Shown: positions 1-11,011, counted from the first letter of the stretch. The stretch is 64,000 nucleotides of DNA from Ensifer adhaerens (GCF_028993555.1 NZ_CP118611.1:490001-554000), one strand, 5' to 3'. Notes: generated by a model not told the origin, from the letters alone. A program made the numbers and translations.

Positions 1-1990
<1,990 letters not shown>

Positions 1991-2158
1991 TTCCCATTGC
2001 TTGTGTTCATCACAAGGCGAATGCAAAGCATTCGTCCGGATGAGCGACGTGTTCAAAACAAATGAAGTGAAAGCGATAAACCGCAGGCGGTTTACGCAGA
2101 CTTCAACCAGCTTCTCAATCCGGTTTGCGCTTCGCTAGCGCAAATCTTGCGCTTTGCC

Positions 2159-2277
2159 GACCTGGTGGTTCTGGCGGGGTGGCTGCACCCGTTCCCATTC
2201 CGAACACGGCCGTGAAACGCCCCAGCGCCGATGGTACTTCGTCTTAAGACGCGGGAGAGTAGGTCGCTGCCAGGTCT
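2159..2277 (+). rRNA. rrf: 5S ribosomal RNA
   Basis: About 119 nt. It starts with GACCTGGTGG and ends with CTGCCAGGTCT, which pair as helix I. The conserved CCGAACACGG and GAGAGTAGG blocks lie in between. It follows the 23S gene by about 170 nt, the usual order of a rhizobial rRNA operon. Confidence 0.95.
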
Positions 2278-2345
2278 GCAAATCGCAAGAAAAATCCGGA
2301 AATCAAACGATCATCTTCTCTTCATCCCTCGGCCCAGCCGAACAC

Positions 2346-2369
2346 GGGCCGCCCTCAAGCGGCCCTTTT
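2346..2369 (+). terminator. Rho-independent terminator after 5S rRNA
   Basis: A perfect 7-bp stem GGGCCGC (2346-2352) and GCGGCCC (2359-2365) with a 6-nt loop is followed directly by TTTT. It lies 68 nt after the 5S gene and before the tRNA. Confidence 0.75.
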
Positions 2370-2393
2370 GTTTTGCTAGACCAAGACAAACAA

Positions 2394-2456
2394 CGGGATT
2401 TTGCTTCGCAAAACCCGGACCGGATCAAACGGGATTTTGCTTCCGGCAAAACCCGG
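2394..2456 (+). repeat. Two tandem near-identical hairpins between 5S and tRNA
   Basis: The motif CGGGATTTTGCTTC followed by CAAAACCCGG occurs twice, at 2394-2418 and 2430-2456. Each copy folds on itself through GGGnTTTTGC pairing with GCAAAACCC. The copies differ mainly by a two-base insertion in the loop. They could be processing signals for the rRNA-tRNA transcript or a small local duplication. Confidence 0.6.
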
Positions 2457-2460
2457 ATAA

Positions 2461-2537
<77 letters not shown>

Positions 2538-2545
2538 AATCAAAC

Positions 2546-2582
2546 AAAAAGCCCGCCAGACAAAAACGTCCGCGGGCTTTTT
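2546..2582 (+). terminator. Rho-independent terminator after tRNA-fMet
   Basis: An 11-bp stem AAAAAGCCCGC (2546-2556) and GCGGGCTTTTT (2572-2582) closes a 15-nt loop and ends in a T run. It is likely the end of the rRNA operon transcript. Confidence 0.85.
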
Positions 2583-2657
2583 GACGTTCAAGGGCCACAG
2601 CGCCAGAAACCGCGACGCCGAGATCGTCCATACCAGCGCCCGCCCGCGGTCGCGCCG

Positions 2658-2948
2658 TCAGTACGCCACCGCTCTCTTCGAACTACCGTCCCTGCGCGCA
2701 AGCGAGCGCCCAACCTCGATCCGAATGGAAGGTGCATTCTGCCAATCTGAGCCGTCCGTGGAGACCATGTAATTCTCCCATCCGGTCTCGCTTGTCGTCG
2801 TTCCGACCCGATAATAGAGGTTCTCGGCATAGCTTAGCCGCTGCCATGCCTCGTCGGACAGCGTATAGGACGAGCCCGTTAGCAGCGGCTGGTCCTGCCA
2901 GGTGGCGTAGAATTGGTCCTCCGGCCCGTCTCCCTCGCTGCCAGTCGG
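2658..2948 (-). pseudogene. Remnant of an unknown protein gene
   Basis: An open frame of 96 codons has no ATG or GTG start near its beginning and is bounded upstream by an in-frame TGA at 2949-2951. The translation looks like real protein, rich in Trp and Tyr, for example DQFYATWQDQPLLTGSSY followed by ENLYYRVGTTTSETGWENY. I do not recognise the family. The lack of a start and the upstream stop suggest the C-terminal remnant of a decayed gene. The rest of 2583-3227 shows no gene I can support. Confidence 0.4.
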
Positions 2949-3227
2949 TCAGGCGACGTTCACGCTCCCCGCCTGCGGCCGCCCAGTTCGCCCTTCAGAT
3001 CAGCACGAATGACAACGCGATCTGCCACCAGCAGGTTCGGGATCGGCCTTGAACGGGAACCGATCGGGCGCTGTGGCGTTGGGAGTAGCCTTCGGTCGAC
3101 ACAAAAAAGTCGGGGCCGCCGGGCATGGCCCCTTGGAGCGCGCGAACCGGCGTGTCGCTCGACCGGCTTTGATGAGGGCAATAAGCGCAGCTGGCGCGGG
3201 GACCTCTCAGCAAGAAGAAGGAAGACC

Positions 3228-5498
3228 ATGTCTATTCGATCCAAACTTTTCGCAACGGTGACTTTGCCTGTTTTCGCCGTATCATTCGCAATACAGCCGG
3301 TGCTGGCTGAGAGCTTGACGCCGTTCCAGGTAGCGCAGGAAGGGACAGACCAGCAGTCGCCCGAGGACTTGCTGCCGCTCAAGAAGCACAAGAAGCAGCG
3401 TGCGGCGGAGGAAGGACAGGCAGAACGGCAGCAACCGCAAGCCGAGGAGCCGCAGCGCCAGGCCGAAGAGCCGGTTCGCAAGAACCGCAAACAGCGGGCC
3501 GAAGAGCAGCAAACGGGCTCCGAGGAAAACGCACCGCAGCAGGCCGAAGAGCAACAAGCGCCGGTGCGCAAGAAGCGCAAGCAGCAGGTTGAGGTGCAGC
3601 AGCCTGGCGTCGAGGAAATCACTCCGCAGCAAGCTGATGAGCAACAGCCGCCGGTGCGCAAGAAGCGCAAGCAGCAGGCTGAGGAGCAGCAGTTTGGCGT
3701 CGATGAAGGCGCACCGCAGCAGGCTGACGAGCAACAGGCGCCCGTGCGCAAGAAGCGCCAGCAGCAGACTGAGGAGCAGCAACCTGGCGTCGATGAAGGA
3801 GCTTCGCAGCAGGCTGACGAGCAACAGGCGCCCGTGCGCAAGAAGCACAAGCAGCAGACTGAGGAGCAGCAGCCTGGCGTTGACGAAGGAGCTCCGCAGC
3901 AGGCTGACGAGCAACAAGCTCCTGTGCGCAAGAAGCACAAACAGCAGATTGAGGAGCAGCAGCCGGCCGCAGAGGAAGGCACTCCTCAGCAGGCCGAGGA
4001 GCAGCCGGTACCGGTCCCCAGGAAGCGCAAGCAGCAGGCTGAAGGGCGGCAACCCGAGGAGCAGAAGGCCCTCGAACAGCGTGCTGCACCGCAAGGCGAA
4101 ACCACAGCCGACCAACAGGCCGGCGAGGATGAGTTGCTGCCGGTTCCGGGGAGCGAACAACCCGCAACGGCCGAGCAGCGCCAGGGTGAGGAGCTGCAGG
4201 CCAAGCCCGCTCCGATCGTCGTCGACAAGCGCACGAAGGAAGAGAAGCGCAAGATCGCCGAGGACCCGGCGGCGACCGACGAAACCGTGGTGCTTCCGGT
4301 CGAGAATGGCGCGGCGGTGCTCGACAGCGACAAGGACGCCGACAATTCCGGGGGCAACCCGGCGCGCGAGGCTCGGCGCAAGCAGCGCGAGGCGCTGCGC
4401 AGCCAGGATCAGAACCTAGCGCCGCCGGCAGACGATGCCGCAGCTCAGGCTGAGATTCCGGCAGAGGTGCGCCAGGCTGTGCCGCAGAGGATCGAGGCTG
4501 CGATCAAGGAAGAAGGACGACGCATCGAAGCGGCGCCGGTCTTCGCGGTTCCTGAGACGACCAACATCATCAACAACACGGTCGTCAATAACACGGTGAT
4601 CAACAACACGACGGTCAACAATACCACCAACCATGACGTGACCGAGGTGCAGGTGGTCGAGAGGCTCGACGATCGCGTTGTCCTTGGCGTCGGCGATCAG
4701 ATCTTCGTGCGTGGCGATGATCGTCCGCGTCTGCGCCATGATGCGCAGGAGGCCTACTACGACGAGCTTCCGCGCGGCCGCGTTCGCGAAACGATCGTCC
4801 GTCCTGGCGGCTACCGCATCGTCACTGTTTACGACCGTTACGGCGACATCTTGCAGCGCTCGCGGGTCGACGGCGACGGAAACGAATATGTGCTGATGTA
4901 TGCGCCGGAGTATCAGGAGGATCGGCGTCCGGCGATCGTCGATGTCGGCTACGAACTGCCGCCGATGCGTCTGACGATCCCGGTCGACGACTACATTGTC
5001 GATTACTCGGAGGATCCGGATCGGGACTACTACGAATTCCTGTCCGAGCCGCCAGTCGAACGCGTCGAGCGGGTCTACACGATCGATGAAGTCCGCAACT
5101 CAGCCCGCCTCCGTGACAAGGTCCGGCGCATCGATCTCGACACGATCCACTTCGCGACAGGGAGTGCCGAAGTCTCGATGTCGCAGGCAAAAACACTGCG
5201 AACGGTTGCTGACGCAATGCAGAAGGTTCTGGACAAGGATCCCGGTGAAACCTTCTTCATCGAGGGGCATACGGACGCTGTCGGCTCTGACCGCTCGAAC
5301 CTGGTCCTCTCCGATGAACGTGCGGAGTCCGTGGCAGTCCTCCTGACCGAGGTCTATGGCATCCCGGCGGAAAACCTCGTCACGCAGGGCTATGGGGAGC
5401 GCTTCCTGAAAGTCCGTACGGAGGAACCTGAGGAAGAAAACCGCCGCGTGACCATCCGACGCGTGACGCCGCTGGTGCGTCCGGTCGCGCAACGGTAA
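3228..5498 (+). CDS. OmpA-family envelope protein with long Gln/Lys/Glu repeat region
   Basis: 756 aa. The start is ATG 3228, chosen because it is preceded by AGAAGGAAG and begins a clear signal peptide (MSIRSKLFATVTLPVFAVSF, cleavage near VLA-ES). Residues about 80-280 are a low-complexity repeat with 30-aa units around RKKRKQQ. Next come further charged segments, an Asn/Thr-rich stretch near residues 445-465, and a C-terminal OmpA domain. That domain is seen in IHFATGSAEVS, FIEGHTDAVGSDRSNLVLSD and RVTIRRV, with the NLxLSxxRA-type peptidoglycan-binding motif. It is probably exported and bound to peptidoglycan, with the repeat spanning the periplasm. A beta-barrel is not apparent. The substrate-level role is unknown. 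Confidence 0.85.
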   Translation: MSIRSKLFATVTLPVFAVSFAIQPVLAESLTPFQVAQEGTDQQSPEDLLPLKKHKKQRAAEEGQAERQQPQAEEPQRQAEEPVRKNRKQRAEEQQTGSEENAPQQAEEQQAPVRKKRKQQVEVQQPGVEEITPQQADEQQPPVRKKRKQQAEEQQFGVDEGAPQQADEQQAPVRKKRQQQTEEQQPGVDEGASQQADEQQAPVRKKHKQQTEEQQPGVDEGAPQQADEQQAPVRKKHKQQIEEQQPAAEEGTPQQAEEQPVPVPRKRKQQAEGRQPEEQKALEQRAAPQGETTADQQAGEDELLPVPGSEQPATAEQRQGEELQAKPAPIVVDKRTKEEKRKIAEDPAATDETVVLPVENGAAVLDSDKDADNSGGNPAREARRKQREALRSQDQNLAPPADDAAAQAEIPAEVRQAVPQRIEAAIKEEGRRIEAAPVFAVPETTNIINNTVVNNTVINNTTVNNTTNHDVTEVQVVERLDDRVVLGVGDQIFVRGDDRPRLRHDAQEAYYDELPRGRVRETIVRPGGYRIVTVYDRYGDILQRSRVDGDGNEYVLMYAPEYQEDRRPAIVDVGYELPPMRLTIPVDDYIVDYSEDPDRDYYEFLSEPPVERVERVYTIDEVRNSARLRDKVRRIDLDTIHFATGSAEVSMSQAKTLRTVADAMQKVLDKDPGETFFIEGHTDAVGSDRSNLVLSDERAESVAVLLTEVYGIPAENLVTQGYGERFLKVRTEEPEEENRRVTIRRVTPLVRPVAQR
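3474..4040 (+). repeat. Coding tandem repeat, 90-bp period
   Basis: The sequence GTGCGCAAGAAG recurs at 3564, 3654, 3744, 3834 and 3924, exactly 90 bp apart, with weaker copies before and after. Each unit encodes about 30 residues with a VRKK basic patch followed by a Gln/Glu-rich segment. The perfect phase implies recent unit duplication and likely length variation between strains. Confidence 0.9.
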
Positions 5499-5506
5499 CC
5501 GAAATC

Positions 5507-5543
5507 TGCATCGCCACGCGTCTGTTCACCGTGTGGCGATGCA
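5507..5543 (+). terminator. Hairpin after the OmpA-family gene
   Basis: An 11-bp perfect inverted repeat TGCATCGCCAC (5507-5517) and GTGGCGATGCA (5533-5543) starts 9 nt after the stop codon. There is no T run, so it may protect the 3' end or be a weak terminator. Confidence 0.5.
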
Positions 5544-5660
5544 TCACGGGTGAGCTGCGGCCTTTCCTCCGTTCTGGCTGGCGACAAGCATCGGTGATTG
5601 TGGGAATATGCGCGCATATTAGGCCCAACGGTTTCGTGGGTCGCAGGAGCGGTCATCGCT

Positions 5661-7424
5661 GTGGATCGAAAGCTCGCAGCCATCCTTTCAGCCGATGTTG
5701 CCGGCTTCAGTCGCCTTGCGGCGCTGGACGAGGAAGGTACGCTCGCGGCACTCAATGTGTGCCGCAACAGGATTGCCGAAGCTGTGAAGGAGCATGGCGG
5801 CCGTATCTTCAATACTGCCGGTGACGGCTTTGTCGCCGAGTTTCCAAGCGCTGTCCAGGCCGTACGGTGCTCGGTCGAAATCCAGCGTCGTCTTTTTAGT
5901 GCCTCAAATGACCGCCCGACCGATCGCCGCCTGGAGTTCCGCATCGGCATCAACCTCGGTGACGTGGTTGTGGCGGGAGAAGATCTGCTCGGCGACGGCG
6001 TCAATATCGCAGCACGCGTACAGGAGATCGCCGCTCCGTCGGGCATCTGCATTTCCGCATCGGTTCGCGAGCACCTCGATGGGAAAGTGGCGTTCCCGCT
6101 GACCAGCCTTGGCGAGCGCACCTTGAAGAACATCCCGCGGCCAATTTTCGTCTTTCAGGTCGATTGGCAGCAAGAGACGCCTGTCGAAGGCGGCACTGCG
6201 CTCGCGCCACCATTTGCCGCCCGTCGTGGCAAGGACCAGCCATCGATCGTCGTCATGCCATTCGACAACCTTAGCGGGCGGGGCGACGAATACTTCGTCG
6301 ACGGCGTTGTAGAGGAGATCACCGCAGCACTCTCGTGCGTCCGGAATTTCTTCGTCATCGCGCGACAGTCCGCGTTCACCTACAAGGGGCGCTTCGTCGA
6401 CGTGCGTGAGGTCGGCAGGGAACTCGGCGTCAACTATGTGGTCGAGGGCACTGTTCGCCGAGGCGGTGACCGACTGCGCATTTCGGTGCAATTGGTCGAT
6501 GCGGAGACAAGGACCCAGTTCTGGTCCGACCGCTACGAGGGTGCAATCGAAGATATGTTCGAGTTCCAGGATCGGATCGCGGCGCAGGTGGCAGGCGCCA
6601 TTCACCCGGCGATCCGCGATGCCGAGATCGAACTGGCCAGGCGGAGGCCGCCGACCAGTCTCAGGGCCTATGACTTCGTCATGCGCGCCTACCCGAACCT
6701 CTGGGGCCGCCGCAAGGATACCAACAACCAAGCGATCGAACTGCTTCGACAAGCGATCGCTGTCGATCCGGGCTATGGCCGCGCGCATGCACTTCTGGCG
6801 TGGTGCCACGCCGCGAACGCCTCGTACCTGTGGACCGAACAGCCGGAACAAGAGTTGGAAAAGGCGCGCGCCGCTGTTGAGGCTGTAGGCTCGATCAGCG
6901 ACGATCCGACCGCCCTGACTGCTGCCGGTGCGGCCACGAGCATCTGCGGCGACCTGGAGCGCGCGACCACCTTTATCGAAAAGGCGCTTGCGCTTGATCC
7001 AAACAATGCCTGGGCATGGGCGCGCCTGGGGTGGCTCGCGATCTACAAGGACGAGGCGGCTTACGCGACGGAACGTTTCCAGCGGGCGATGACCTTAAGT
7101 CCAAGAGACCCGCTCGCATTCAACATGAAATTGGGGATGGCCTTTTCCTTGGCTATGGAAGGGCATCTTTCACAGGCGCTTGCGATAGCCCACGAGGTCG
7201 TCAACACCTATCCCGACGTGACATGGTCCTACCGTCATCTCGCTGCCTGGTCAGCGATGAGCGGAGACTTGGAAACTGCCCGATGGGCTGCCGGGAAGCT
7301 ATTGGCGGCCGAGCCAGGTTTTACGATCGACCGATATCGAGCGCTTCCCTGGTTTCAAAACATCCCGCGGTGGCAAGACCAAATGGCCGAGGGGCTGCGC
7401 AAGGCGGGACTGCCTGAACACTGA
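5661..7424 (+). CDS. Class III adenylate/guanylate cyclase with TPR domain
   Basis: 587 aa from GTG 5661, chosen because CAGGAG lies just upstream and the family begins at (M)DRKLAAILSADVAGFSRL; an ATG at 5598 would add 21 unlikely residues. Residues 1-160 form the cyclase homology domain: metal-binding Asp in SADVAGFSR, FNTAGDGFVAEF, and FRIGINLGDVVV plus GDGVNIAARVQ. A TolB/FlgO-like segment follows (residues about 190-320, VVEGTVRRGGDRLRISVQLV), then TPR-like helices to the end. It likely makes cAMP in the cytoplasm; nucleotide specificity is not proven. Rhizobia carry many such paralogs, and no operon partner is visible. Confidence 0.85.
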   Translation: MDRKLAAILSADVAGFSRLAALDEEGTLAALNVCRNRIAEAVKEHGGRIFNTAGDGFVAEFPSAVQAVRCSVEIQRRLFSASNDRPTDRRLEFRIGINLGDVVVAGEDLLGDGVNIAARVQEIAAPSGICISASVREHLDGKVAFPLTSLGERTLKNIPRPIFVFQVDWQQETPVEGGTALAPPFAARRGKDQPSIVVMPFDNLSGRGDEYFVDGVVEEITAALSCVRNFFVIARQSAFTYKGRFVDVREVGRELGVNYVVEGTVRRGGDRLRISVQLVDAETRTQFWSDRYEGAIEDMFEFQDRIAAQVAGAIHPAIRDAEIELARRRPPTSLRAYDFVMRAYPNLWGRRKDTNNQAIELLRQAIAVDPGYGRAHALLAWCHAANASYLWTEQPEQELEKARAAVEAVGSISDDPTALTAAGAATSICGDLERATTFIEKALALDPNNAWAWARLGWLAIYKDEAAYATERFQRAMTLSPRDPLAFNMKLGMAFSLAMEGHLSQALAIAHEVVNTYPDVTWSYRHLAAWSAMSGDLETARWAAGKLLAAEPGFTIDRYRALPWFQNIPRWQDQMAEGLRKAGLPEH

Positions 7425-7578
7425 TGACCATTCAAGGGCATGCGCGGATGGCGGGAGAAGACGCAATGCACTCTCTCCCCGCTTGGGGGGCACAGATCAT
7501 TCCCTGGTCGGCCGACGAGGGCATCCGGACTTGCTGGACCCGGATAGCGGGCCGGTCTGCAGCTTGCTCGTCGCCTTG

Positions 7579-7887
7579 TTAAATCCCCGACCCGTCCAGT
7601 TCATGCTCGTCATCGCCTTCCCAGGGCAAGGGCATCGAGGTCAGATTGATGTTGGCCGAGGGCATCGGCATCCAGCACTTCAGTTCCGGCTCGGCGTATT
7701 CGATGATGCGGCCGGGCGAGGAATCGGAGGCGCGCCAGCCTTCTCGACCGAACTGATCGCCATTCGACCAATAGGCGAGGTCAACTTCTGCCGTGCCCTG
7801 TTCGGATGGGCGGATCGTGACGAGGATCCGACTGCCGTTTTTCGGTGCGCTTGCCATGTGGCGCCAGTGGTCTGGCTCGGCCATCAT
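7579..7887 (-). CDS. DUF551-like small protein
   Basis: About 102 aa. Start ATG 7887 (or the next codon, ATG 7884) follows the strong GGAGGA ribosome-binding site. The protein opens with HWRHMASAPKNGSRILV and contains WxxP-type ending CWMPMP, the layout of DUF551-like proteins of phages and rhizobia. No catalytic residues are recognisable. It is transcribed alone, with a possible promoter upstream. Confidence 0.65.
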   Translation of the reverse strand: MMAEPDHWRHMASAPKNGSRILVTIRPSEQGTAEVDLAYWSNGDQFGREGWRASDSSPGRIIEYAEPELKCWMPMPSANINLTSMPLPWEGDDEHELDGSGI

Positions 7888-7914
7888 TCGTCCTCCTCCT
7901 CGCTCCCGGTCGTA

Positions 7915-7943
7915 AGTGTCGCCGCGCCGTCGAATACGGTCAA
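7915..7943 (-). promoter_or_regulatory. Candidate promoter of the DUF551-like gene
   Basis: On the minus strand TTGACC (7943-7938) and GACACT (7920-7915) are separated by 17 nt, close to the housekeeping sigma consensus for the -35 box and weaker for the -10. The start codon lies about 28 nt downstream. The remaining intergenic DNA to 8165 shows nothing further. Confidence 0.35.
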
Positions 7944-8165
7944 CACAAACTTTGGATAACCCACCGTCTATCGATTGGGCAGTTCGCTCAAGGACATGCG
8001 GTGCGCGCACGGCGCACCGGTATCGCTCAGATATAGGGGGCGGTGAAAATCGCGAACGGAAAGGTGTGCTCGCGCACACCATCGCCACACATTCATGACG
8101 CGGTCGACGGCGGAGATGCCGATGCCTGCGGCCCTGAAGCGTGGGCAGGACTGCCGATCGTTGCA

Positions 8166-8804
8166 TTAGCCGATAGTTTTAACGCTGTCGGCCATCAGCT
8201 TTATGCCCAGCGCGCCCACGACAGCGCCAGCGGCACGGTCAATCCAGGTCTTCGAGCGCAGATAGACGACCCGCGGTGCGCGTGAAGAAAAGCCGAGGGC
8301 GACGATCGCATACCACACGAACTCGTTGATGAAGAGCAGTGGCGGCAGCGCCAGCAGCATCCAGGTGGGCGTCGGAGAAGGCAACAGCGCAGCGAACATG
8401 GAGGCGTAGAAGATGGCCGTCTTCGGATTGGAGATCTGCACGAAAAGGCCTCGCAGCAGAGATCTCCACAGCGTGCTTGGTTGATCGGCGGGCGTATCGG
8501 CGATCGCTATCGTCTGGGGTGCAGCACGCCAGATGCCGATGCCGATCCAGACAAGGTACGCGCCACCGGCGAGCCTCAGCAGCATGTTGAGCCATTCCAC
8601 TTGAAGGAGGATCGCTGTGAGGCCGGCGACCGCAATGCAGGCGAACAGAAAGCCGCCAATTCCCATGCCAACTGCCGCCATCATTCCGTCGGCGCGTGAC
8701 CGGGCGATCGCAATGCGCGACACCACGATAAAGCTTGGGCCAGGGCTCATGGCTCCAAGGAGAAAGACGCCCAGGATGGTCACAAGAATTGCGAATTCAT
8801 GCAT
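8166..8804 (-). CDS. LysE/RhtB-family amino acid exporter
   Basis: 212 aa. Start ATG 8804 is preceded by AGGAG at good spacing; an upstream in-frame ATG would add a non-membrane tail. The LysE signature GAMSPGPSFIVV is near residues 18-29, and about six hydrophobic segments are visible. The family exports amino acids or related small metabolites across the inner membrane by proton exchange. The substrate cannot be told from sequence. It lies next to a LysR-type gene on the same strand, but the 133-bp gap gives no proof of co-regulation. Confidence 0.88.
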   Translation of the reverse strand: MHEFAILVTILGVFLLGAMSPGPSFIVVSRIAIARSRADGMMAAVGMGIGGFLFACIAVAGLTAILLQVEWLNMLLRLAGGAYLVWIGIGIWRAAPQTIAIADTPADQPSTLWRSLLRGLFVQISNPKTAIFYASMFAALLPSPTPTWMLLALPPLLFINEFVWYAIVALGFSSRAPRVVYLRSKTWIDRAAGAVVGALGIKLMADSVKTIG

Positions 8805-8937
8805 GTCGTTTTCTCCTGAAATATGCGGGAGCACCATGGCGCCAGTTTGCACCGTTGCTCAATCGTCCGAGTGCTTGATCCGACGACGAGCCGACGGGTA
8901 CCCTTATTTGGCGCAATTTCGCAGTTGCTCCGTGCCT

Positions 8938-9840
8938 CTAGGCAAATTCTATCGTGGCCTGGGCCTCGGTGACCACCCAGTCGATGAACACCTTCGCGAG
9001 CGGGGAATGGTCCCGGTTCTTTTGCGTGATGACGTAGTAGCCTTTCGTCGCCGATTTTATGAAACCTTTGAGCGGGCGAACGAGCGCCCCTTGTGCGAGC
9101 TCTTCGCCAGCCGTGATGTTGTCTCCCATCGCAATGCCAATTCCGCAGCGTGCCGCCGCCAGGTTCTGGTTGAAATCCTCAAAACTCAATCGGCGAACGG
9201 TATCGGGTATCTCCTGGTCGTGGTGACGGAACCAGTCGTTCCAGTGCGTGGACCCGACTCCGTCGAGAAGGACGTGGCGGGTCAGGTCTTTGGTGCGTTT
9301 GATGTCGCCATCTCGGTTGAGAAGGATCGGGCTGCAGACCGGAAAGAACTCCATCTGCTTGAGCGGCGTCGTCTCCCCCTTGGCGACGGCGGGATCACCG
9401 AACATGATGGCAAGATCCGCCTGGCCGTCGGGAAAGGGCTCGCCCCATTCCGGCATGGAGAGGATCTGCAGCTCGACGCGCTCGTAGCGCTCGTAGAACT
9501 TGCCGAGCCGCGGCACGAGCCACCGGGTCGCAAAGGCCGGCATGCAGCGCACGGCGAGGCGCCCGGCGATCGGGTTCCGCTGGAGCCCGAGCACCGCGTC
9601 GTTGAGCGTTTCGAAGGATTGCGTGAGTTTGGAGAAGAGCTCCTGTCCCTGTGAGGTCAGGACGAAGCTGTCGCGCGACTTCGTCGCCAGCGCGAAGCCG
9701 AAATGCTCTTCCAGTTGTCGGAATTGCTTGCTGACCGCGCCGGGCGTCACATGAAGCTCATTGGCGGCCCTCGTCAGGCTCTTGTTGCGGGCGCTCGCCT
9801 CGAAGGCGCGCAGTGCGTTTAGCGGCGGCAATCTCGTCAC
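8938..9840 (-). CDS. LysR-type transcriptional regulator, GcvA group
   Basis: 300 aa from GTG 9840 with GGGGAGAA just upstream; an ATG at 9882 is possible but would run through the operator-like site. The winged helix-turn-helix is at residues 1-65 (LPPLNALRAFEAS, LTRAANELHVTPGAVSKQ), followed by a periplasmic-binding-fold effector domain. LPPLNALRAFEA is typical of GcvA-like members. It is divergent from the guanidino enzyme/ABC transporter operon at 9998 and is its likely regulator through the site at 9868-9882. Confidence 0.9.
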   Translation of the reverse strand: MTRLPPLNALRAFEASARNKSLTRAANELHVTPGAVSKQFRQLEEHFGFALATKSRDSFVLTSQGQELFSKLTQSFETLNDAVLGLQRNPIAGRLAVRCMPAFATRWLVPRLGKFYERYERVELQILSMPEWGEPFPDGQADLAIMFGDPAVAKGETTPLKQMEFFPVCSPILLNRDGDIKRTKDLTRHVLLDGVGSTHWNDWFRHHDQEIPDTVRRLSFEDFNQNLAAARCGIGIAMGDNITAGEELAQGALVRPLKGFIKSATKGYYVITQKNRDHSPLAKVFIDWVVTEAQATIEFA

Positions 9841-9867
9841 GTGGTTCTCCCCGATCCGGCCTCGTTG

Positions 9868-9882
9868 TTGAGGAAACCTCAA
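9868..9882. promoter_or_regulatory. LysR-type binding box in the divergent promoter
   Basis: TTGAGGAAACCTCAA is a perfect inverted repeat with a 3-nt centre and fits the T-N11-A pattern of LysR-type operators. It sits 28 nt upstream of the regulator start and 116 nt upstream of the divergent operon, where such sites are usually found. Confidence 0.55.
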
Positions 9883-9997
9883 GTATGAGCGGAAATCAAT
9901 TCGTTATGAAGGAGGAAAACGATACGTTAGCATCTTCTCTATCGAAACAAGAAGCCGAGCCGACAACAGCCGCCGGCCTGCAGCAAGGGGACCTGAC

Positions 9998-11011
9998 GTG
10001 AACGCCGCACCGCCCAAGAAGAAAGATCTCTATTCCGCGACGATCAAGTATTTCGGCTCCGTTCCCGAGCCGGCTTTCGAAGCACCGGAGCGGCTCTCTC
10101 GCCTCTGGGGACGCAACTGGGGCTGCGACAATGATGTCGGCACGCTGCGCACTGTGCTGATGCACCGTCCCGGAGACGAATTTTCCGTCATCGATCGCAC
10201 CAAGCGCATCGAGGAAATCGGCACCTATGGCGATCTTGAGGCCGGCTGGTATTGGCAGAGCGACAGCATCCCGACGCTCGAAGAACTGCAGGCCCAACAT
10301 GACGGTCTTGCCGATCTGCTGCGCGCGGAGGGCGTCGAGGTCGTTTATGTCGAGGGCGTCGATCGCGGCCGTTTCAAGTCCGTCTATACCCGTGACTCCT
10401 GCATTGCCGTCAAAGGCGGCGCGATCGTGCCGCGGCTGGCGCCGCGCATGCGCCACGGCGAAGAACTGCCGGTGACGCGGACGCTCGCAAAACACGGCAT
10501 GCCGGTGCTTCGCACCCTGCACGGAACGGCGATGGCTGAGGGCGGCAGCTTTGCCTGGCTCAACAGCCGCACCGCCGTCATTGGCCGCGGCATCCGCATC
10601 AACGACGACGGCATCAGCCAAATCGCCGAGGTTCTGCGCTATCAGGGCGTCGAACTGCTGGTCGTCGACCTCTGCGGCTACGACATCCACATCGACGGGC
10701 ATTTCCTGATGATCGACGTCGATCTCGCGCTGATCTGGCCGCGCGGTCTCCCCTTCGTCTTCCTCGAAAAACTCCGCGAACTCGGCATCCGCACGATCGA
10801 AATGAACGAGGACGACAATCCCTGGATTGTCAACGGTCTCGCCATCGCGCGCGGCCGGGTGGTCATGCCGCGTGGGCTTTCGGACCGGACCCGCGAGGCG
10901 TTGGAGCGCAACAACGTCACCGTGCTTGAGATCGACTACGACAAGGTTCAGCTCAATGGTGGCGGTATCCATTGCTCGACGAGTCCGCTAATCCGCGACA
11001 GCGTCGATTGA
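9998..11011 (+). CDS. Arginine deiminase / dimethylargininase superfamily enzyme
   Basis: 337 aa with GTG start. The family hydrolyses or transfers guanidino groups through a Cys-His pair in a pentein fold. Here the nucleophile is likely Cys326 in GGGIHCSTSPL, and the His lies in DIHIDGHFL; Asp and Glu residues of the guanidino pocket fit MAEGGSFAWL. It is shorter than classical ArcA (about 410 aa). It heads an operon with a polyamine-type ABC transporter, so the imported substrate is probably a guanidino compound. Whether it acts on arginine, methylarginine or another substrate is open. Confidence 0.75.
   Translation: MNAAPPKKKDLYSATIKYFGSVPEPAFEAPERLSRLWGRNWGCDNDVGTLRTVLMHRPGDEFSVIDRTKRIEEIGTYGDLEAGWYWQSDSIPTLEELQAQHDGLADLLRAEGVEVVYVEGVDRGRFKSVYTRDSCIAVKGGAIVPRLAPRMRHGEELPVTRTLAKHGMPVLRTLHGTAMAEGGSFAWLNSRTAVIGRGIRINDDGISQIAEVLRYQGVELLVVDLCGYDIHIDGHFLMIDVDLALIWPRGLPFVFLEKLRELGIRTIEMNEDDNPWIVNGLAIARGRVVMPRGLSDRTREALERNNVTVLEIDYDKVQLNGGGIHCSTSPLIRDSVD

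Noticed and set aside
2960..4419. Long antisense and out-of-frame ORFs over the OmpA-family repeat
   Set aside because: The 90-bp repeat keeps all frames open; only the plus frame has a signal peptide and OmpA domain.
7483..7959. Plus-strand ORF opposite the DUF551-like gene
   Set aside because: The minus strand has a strong ribosome-binding site and a family match.
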